NCBI RefSeq assembly: GCF_900142135.1
Contig: NZ_FQZU01000008.1
Span: forward strand, 55,001 to 119,000
Origin: Desulfatibacillum alkenivorans DSM 16219
GTDB lineage: Bacteria > Desulfobacterota > Desulfobacteria > Desulfobacterales > Desulfatibacillaceae
Direction of reading: 5' to 3'
DNA: 64,000 bases
The position numbers were made by a program, and so were the translations under genes. The notes beneath the pieces are model-generated. The model did not search any database, was not told the origin of the DNA, and worked only from the letters and a program-made list of their open reading frames with translations. This document shows, in pieces, positions 61,520 through 64,000 of this stretch (positions within the stretch are counted from its first letter, which is position 1; every line of letters starts with the position of its first letter).

Positions 61520-62611
61520 CTATCCTTTATCCTGCTTGGAGGACAGCAAAAGGTATAAAAACAAGGGAACCCCGACAAACGAGGTGACGATGCCCACCGG
61601 GATCTCCAAAGGGGAAACCACGGTCCTGCCCAAGGTGTCGGCGCTTAAGAGCACCAAGGCCCCCAATATAGCGGCGCCGGGAAATAAGAACCGATGGTCC
61701 GATCCTAAAATCAACCGGGCCATATGGGGCGCCACAAGGCAGACAAAGCCGATGACTCCGGTCATGCAAATGATGGCGGCCGTTAAAAACGCCGACGCCG
61801 TCACGCAAATCAATCTGATCCGGGAGGTCCGGATGCCCAGGCTTTCGGCCACGTCGTCTCCGGCGGCCATGACGTTCAGGTCCCAGGCGAACCACATCAT
61901 GATGGGGAGGGATATAACCAAGGCGCCCCCCACAAAGGCGATGCGTCCCCAATCGGCCGAGGCCAGACTCCCAAACAGCCAGTAAATCACCTGGGCCAGT
62001 TCGCTTTCCGTGCCCAGGTATTGAAGCAGGGTGGTCATGGCGGAAAAAAGATACATGACCGCAATGCCCGCCAACACCATCATGGTCGGCCCGCCTTTTT
62101 TGGAACTGGCCAGGGCGTACATGAAAAGCACGGCGACCAACGAAAAGAAAAAGGCGTTGGAAGCCACCATGGTTTTCGGGTTGCTGGTAATGCCGAACTC
62201 CAATACCACCGCCATGGCCGCGCCGAACCCCGCCGCGGATGAAACTCCCACGGTGAACGGGCTGGCCAGAGGGTTTCGCAACACGCTCTGAATCGCCACG
62301 CCGGAGACAGCCAGACCCATGCCGGCGACCACCGCCATAACAGCCCGGGGCAAACGAATATCCCAGACGATTTTATATTCCAGGCTTTCTGAAAGAACGC
62401 CGCCGGGCCTGATCAGTCCTTCCAGAATGGAAGAGTAAACCTCCCAGGGAGAAATGGTCACGCTGCCTAACGCCGCTGCACAAATGGAGGCGATAATTAC
62501 AATCCCGCCTCCAAAGAGAATCGCCGCCCATTTTTTTTGACGGCCGGGAATGTTGAGCGCCTTGCCTTTAATCTCCTCAGGGGCCGAGTGAGCTATTGCA
62601 CTTGCTTTCAT
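61520..62611 (-). CDS. FecCD-family ABC transporter permease
   Basis: A 363-residue inner-membrane permease of the BtuC/FecCD/FhuB group with about ten membrane segments. Typical motifs: VWDIRLPRAVMAVVAGMGLAVSG, GVAIQSVLRNPLASPFTVGVSSAAGFGA, and the C-terminal GVIGFVCLVAPHMARLILGSDHR. It moves a metal chelate, heme or corrinoid delivered by the binding protein next door. The matching ABC ATPase of this class is not in the window and may lie to the right or elsewhere. Confidence 0.93.
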   Translation of the reverse strand: MKASAIAHSAPEEIKGKALNIPGRQKKWAAILFGGGIVIIASICAAALGSVTISPWEVYSSILEGLIRPGGVLSESLEYKIVWDIRLPRAVMAVVAGMGLAVSGVAIQSVLRNPLASPFTVGVSSAAGFGAAMAVVLEFGITSNPKTMVASNAFFFSLVAVLFMYALASSKKGGPTMMVLAGIAVMYLFSAMTTLLQYLGTESELAQVIYWLFGSLASADWGRIAFVGGALVISLPIMMWFAWDLNVMAAGDDVAESLGIRTSRIRLICVTASAFLTAAIICMTGVIGFVCLVAPHMARLILGSDHRFLFPGAAILGALVLLSADTLGRTVVSPLEIPVGIVTSFVGVPLFLYLLLSSKQDKG

Positions 62612-62620
62612 AGGGCGGTT

Positions 62621-63919
62621 TTAGGACAACCTCTTGAGCATATTCTTCGCTTCCTTGCTGTGGCTCTGGAAGGTCGTCGCCTTTTGAAAAGCCAGGTTGG
62701 CCTTGTTTTTATCGCCATGGGCCAAAGCCGAATATCCGGCCATGAGCCAGGCTCTGCCCGGAGAGCATCCTTCCTTGGCGGCCTTTTCGTAGGCTGCACA
62801 AGCATCGCAGAATTTCCCCGACTCATAAAAAATGTCGGCCCGCAGCATGGTCAGCTCTTTGTCCTTCAAACGCCCCGCGTGCTTGTCCAGCAAAGCTATT
62901 GCTTTGTCGGTCTGTTGCATGCGCCGGTAGCAATACACCCCCTGCCTCACCATGGATGCGGTCAACTCCTTTTCCGGCAAAAGCTCCAAGATGGCCACGG
63001 CCTCCGCCGGAACGTCCAGGACCAGAAAAAGGTCGGCGGCCAGCTTCTGTTCTTCTTCATTCCATGGGGTGATTTTTCCATAAGCCCATAAGGCCATCAG
63101 GCCTTCCTCCAGGCGGTTTTCAGACAGATGCAGATTAGCCAGGGCTTTCCACCATATGGGATCCCCGGGCTCCTTATCCACAAGCCGTTTCACCAGACTC
63201 AGGGCTTTTTTGTTCATCTCCAAATCAAGATACTGATGCAGCAGGAACTCGTTCCATCTGCGCCATTCATTGCCTTCCGTATTGACGGCCAGATATTCCA
63301 CCAGCTGCAACGCCCTCTTGGGCTGCTTGTTTCCCAAATAGGCATGTACCGCGTATTCTCTCCATTGGTTGGTCACCTGCTGGGGAAACTCCTTAAAAAG
63401 GCGTTCAAAGGCTGCGATGGAGTCCGCATATTGCTCCGTCATAAGAAAGGCCGCCGCCGCCGAATACAAAAGGTCGGATTTTTTTTCCTCTCCAGTATTG
63501 TACGCCTGCAAAAAGCACTGGCCAGCCTTCAGAGTGTCGCCCATTTCGTGACACAGTACGGCCATGTTGCTCCACGCTGCGGAATAATTGGGATCCGCCT
63601 TGACGGCTTGCTCAAAGCAGGCCAGGGCGCCCTTGTAGTCCTTGGCCATATACCGGGCGTTGCCCTCGCCGAATTCCACCATGGCCCGGGCTTCTTCCAT
63701 GTCTTTGGCGTTTTTGGGATCTTGCTTGAACTTGCATAGCAAGGCCGCAGCTTCCGCTGGCTTGTTTTCATTCATAGCCGTATAGGCTTTGTAGAGAACT
63801 TGCCGGACCGGCAAAGGCAGCGATTCCTGCGAGTCCGCCTTGGCAAAGCAGATTCCCGGAACGAGCAGTCCAACAGTCACAATCGCCAACATCACATTTT
63901 TGAATCTACATCTGAACAT
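62621..63919 (-). CDS. Periplasmic TPR-repeat protein (paralogue)
   Basis: A 432-residue protein with a signal peptide (VMLAIVTVGLLVPGICFA) and about ten TPR-like repeats (for example YKGALACFEQAVKADPNYSAAW, YADSIAAFERLFKEFPQQ). It shares landmarks and order with the TPR protein of the TonB operon at 24081-25358, including WRRWNEFLLHQY, WWKALANLHL and PGRAWLMAGY, so both are one family. It is the first gene of the cluster visible in the window and precedes the FecCD permease by nine bases. The 80 bases to the right edge contain no visible gene, but genes further right are not seen. Confidence 0.85.
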   Translation of the reverse strand: MFRCRFKNVMLAIVTVGLLVPGICFAKADSQESLPLPVRQVLYKAYTAMNENKPAEAAALLCKFKQDPKNAKDMEEARAMVEFGEGNARYMAKDYKGALACFEQAVKADPNYSAAWSNMAVLCHEMGDTLKAGQCFLQAYNTGEEKKSDLLYSAAAAFLMTEQYADSIAAFERLFKEFPQQVTNQWREYAVHAYLGNKQPKRALQLVEYLAVNTEGNEWRRWNEFLLHQYLDLEMNKKALSLVKRLVDKEPGDPIWWKALANLHLSENRLEEGLMALWAYGKITPWNEEEQKLAADLFLVLDVPAEAVAILELLPEKELTASMVRQGVYCYRRMQQTDKAIALLDKHAGRLKDKELTMLRADIFYESGKFCDACAAYEKAAKEGCSPGRAWLMAGYSALAHGDKNKANLAFQKATTFQSHSKEAKNMLKRLS

Positions 63920-64000
63920 GATGCCATCCTTATGCGCCTTCTTATTGTTGGAAGGCCTTTTTGCTTATTCAAAAACAAACTCAATAGTCCTTTTACGCTG

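Noticed and set aside
1-64000. CRISPR arrays, tRNA or rRNA genes, prophage
   Set aside because: No regularly spaced repeats, no tRNA-like or rRNA-like sequence and no phage structural or integrase genes were seen on reading both strands.

Overview
The window reads as a chromosome segment of an anaerobic Desulfobacterota bacterium, most like a Desulfatibacillum-type sulfate reducer. This is inferred from the mix of degradative acyl-CoA genes (thiolase, acyl-CoA dehydrogenase), a CooC-like ATPase, radical SAM, MoxR/VWA and metal-chelatase genes, many signalling proteins, and codon choice favouring G/C-ending codons. No rRNA, tRNA, CRISPR array or prophage was seen. One small RNA gene (SRP RNA), one cobalamin riboswitch and one decayed insertion-sequence end were found.

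Layout. 1-5.5 kb (minus strand): release factor 3 (cut by the left edge), a thiolase, a CBS/CorC membrane protein and a periplasmic HtrA-like protease, with the SRP RNA just upstream of the protease. 5.8-8.6 kb (plus): grpE-dnaK with its own promoter and terminator. 8.8-11.2 kb (plus): an alpha/beta hydrolase and a hotdog thioesterase. 11.2-15.9 kb (minus): two PilT-type ATPases, a cyclic-nucleotide-binding protein and a response regulator/histidine kinase pair, a plausible surface-motility control block. 15.9-20.3 kb: pncB, a secreted lipase-like protein, a 64-residue orphan preceded by a cobalamin riboswitch and terminator, and an OFA-type transporter.

20.2-26.5 kb (minus): a tight five-gene operon of ExbD, TonB, a periplasmic TPR protein, a CooC-like ATPase and a 1008-residue membrane protein with a PHP-like region. 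26.7-28.9 kb (plus): a radical SAM protein and PspA. 29-37 kb (minus): two tandem Ser/Thr kinases and two tandem paralogous membrane proteins, all four with zinc ribbons. 37.4-40.7 kb (plus): two paralogous secreted ankyrin proteins. 41-45.8 kb (plus): an acyl-CoA dehydrogenase, then a MoxR ATPase / zincin-VWA / repeat-protein operon that converges on a 744-residue unknown protein. 48.6-51.3 kb (plus): a fusion of a classical aldehyde dehydrogenase to an iron alcohol dehydrogenase. 51.4-53.4 kb (minus): a CBS-containing hybrid histidine kinase and a small partner. 53.5-53.9 kb: transposase debris.

54-63.9 kb (minus): one long, nearly gapless cluster of a TPR protein (paralogue of the one at 24 kb), FecCD-type permease, metal/tetrapyrrole-binding protein, a chelatase-like AAA-VWA protein, a chelatase-like AAA protein, an ABC ATPase with a histidine-rich tail, an ABC-2 permease, a gate-domain membrane protein and a DUF3842 protein. 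The shared TPR family links this cluster to the TonB/ExbD operon, and together they suggest TonB-energised uptake and ATP-driven handling of a metal or metallo-tetrapyrrole. That function is inference; the gene content and spacing are seen directly.
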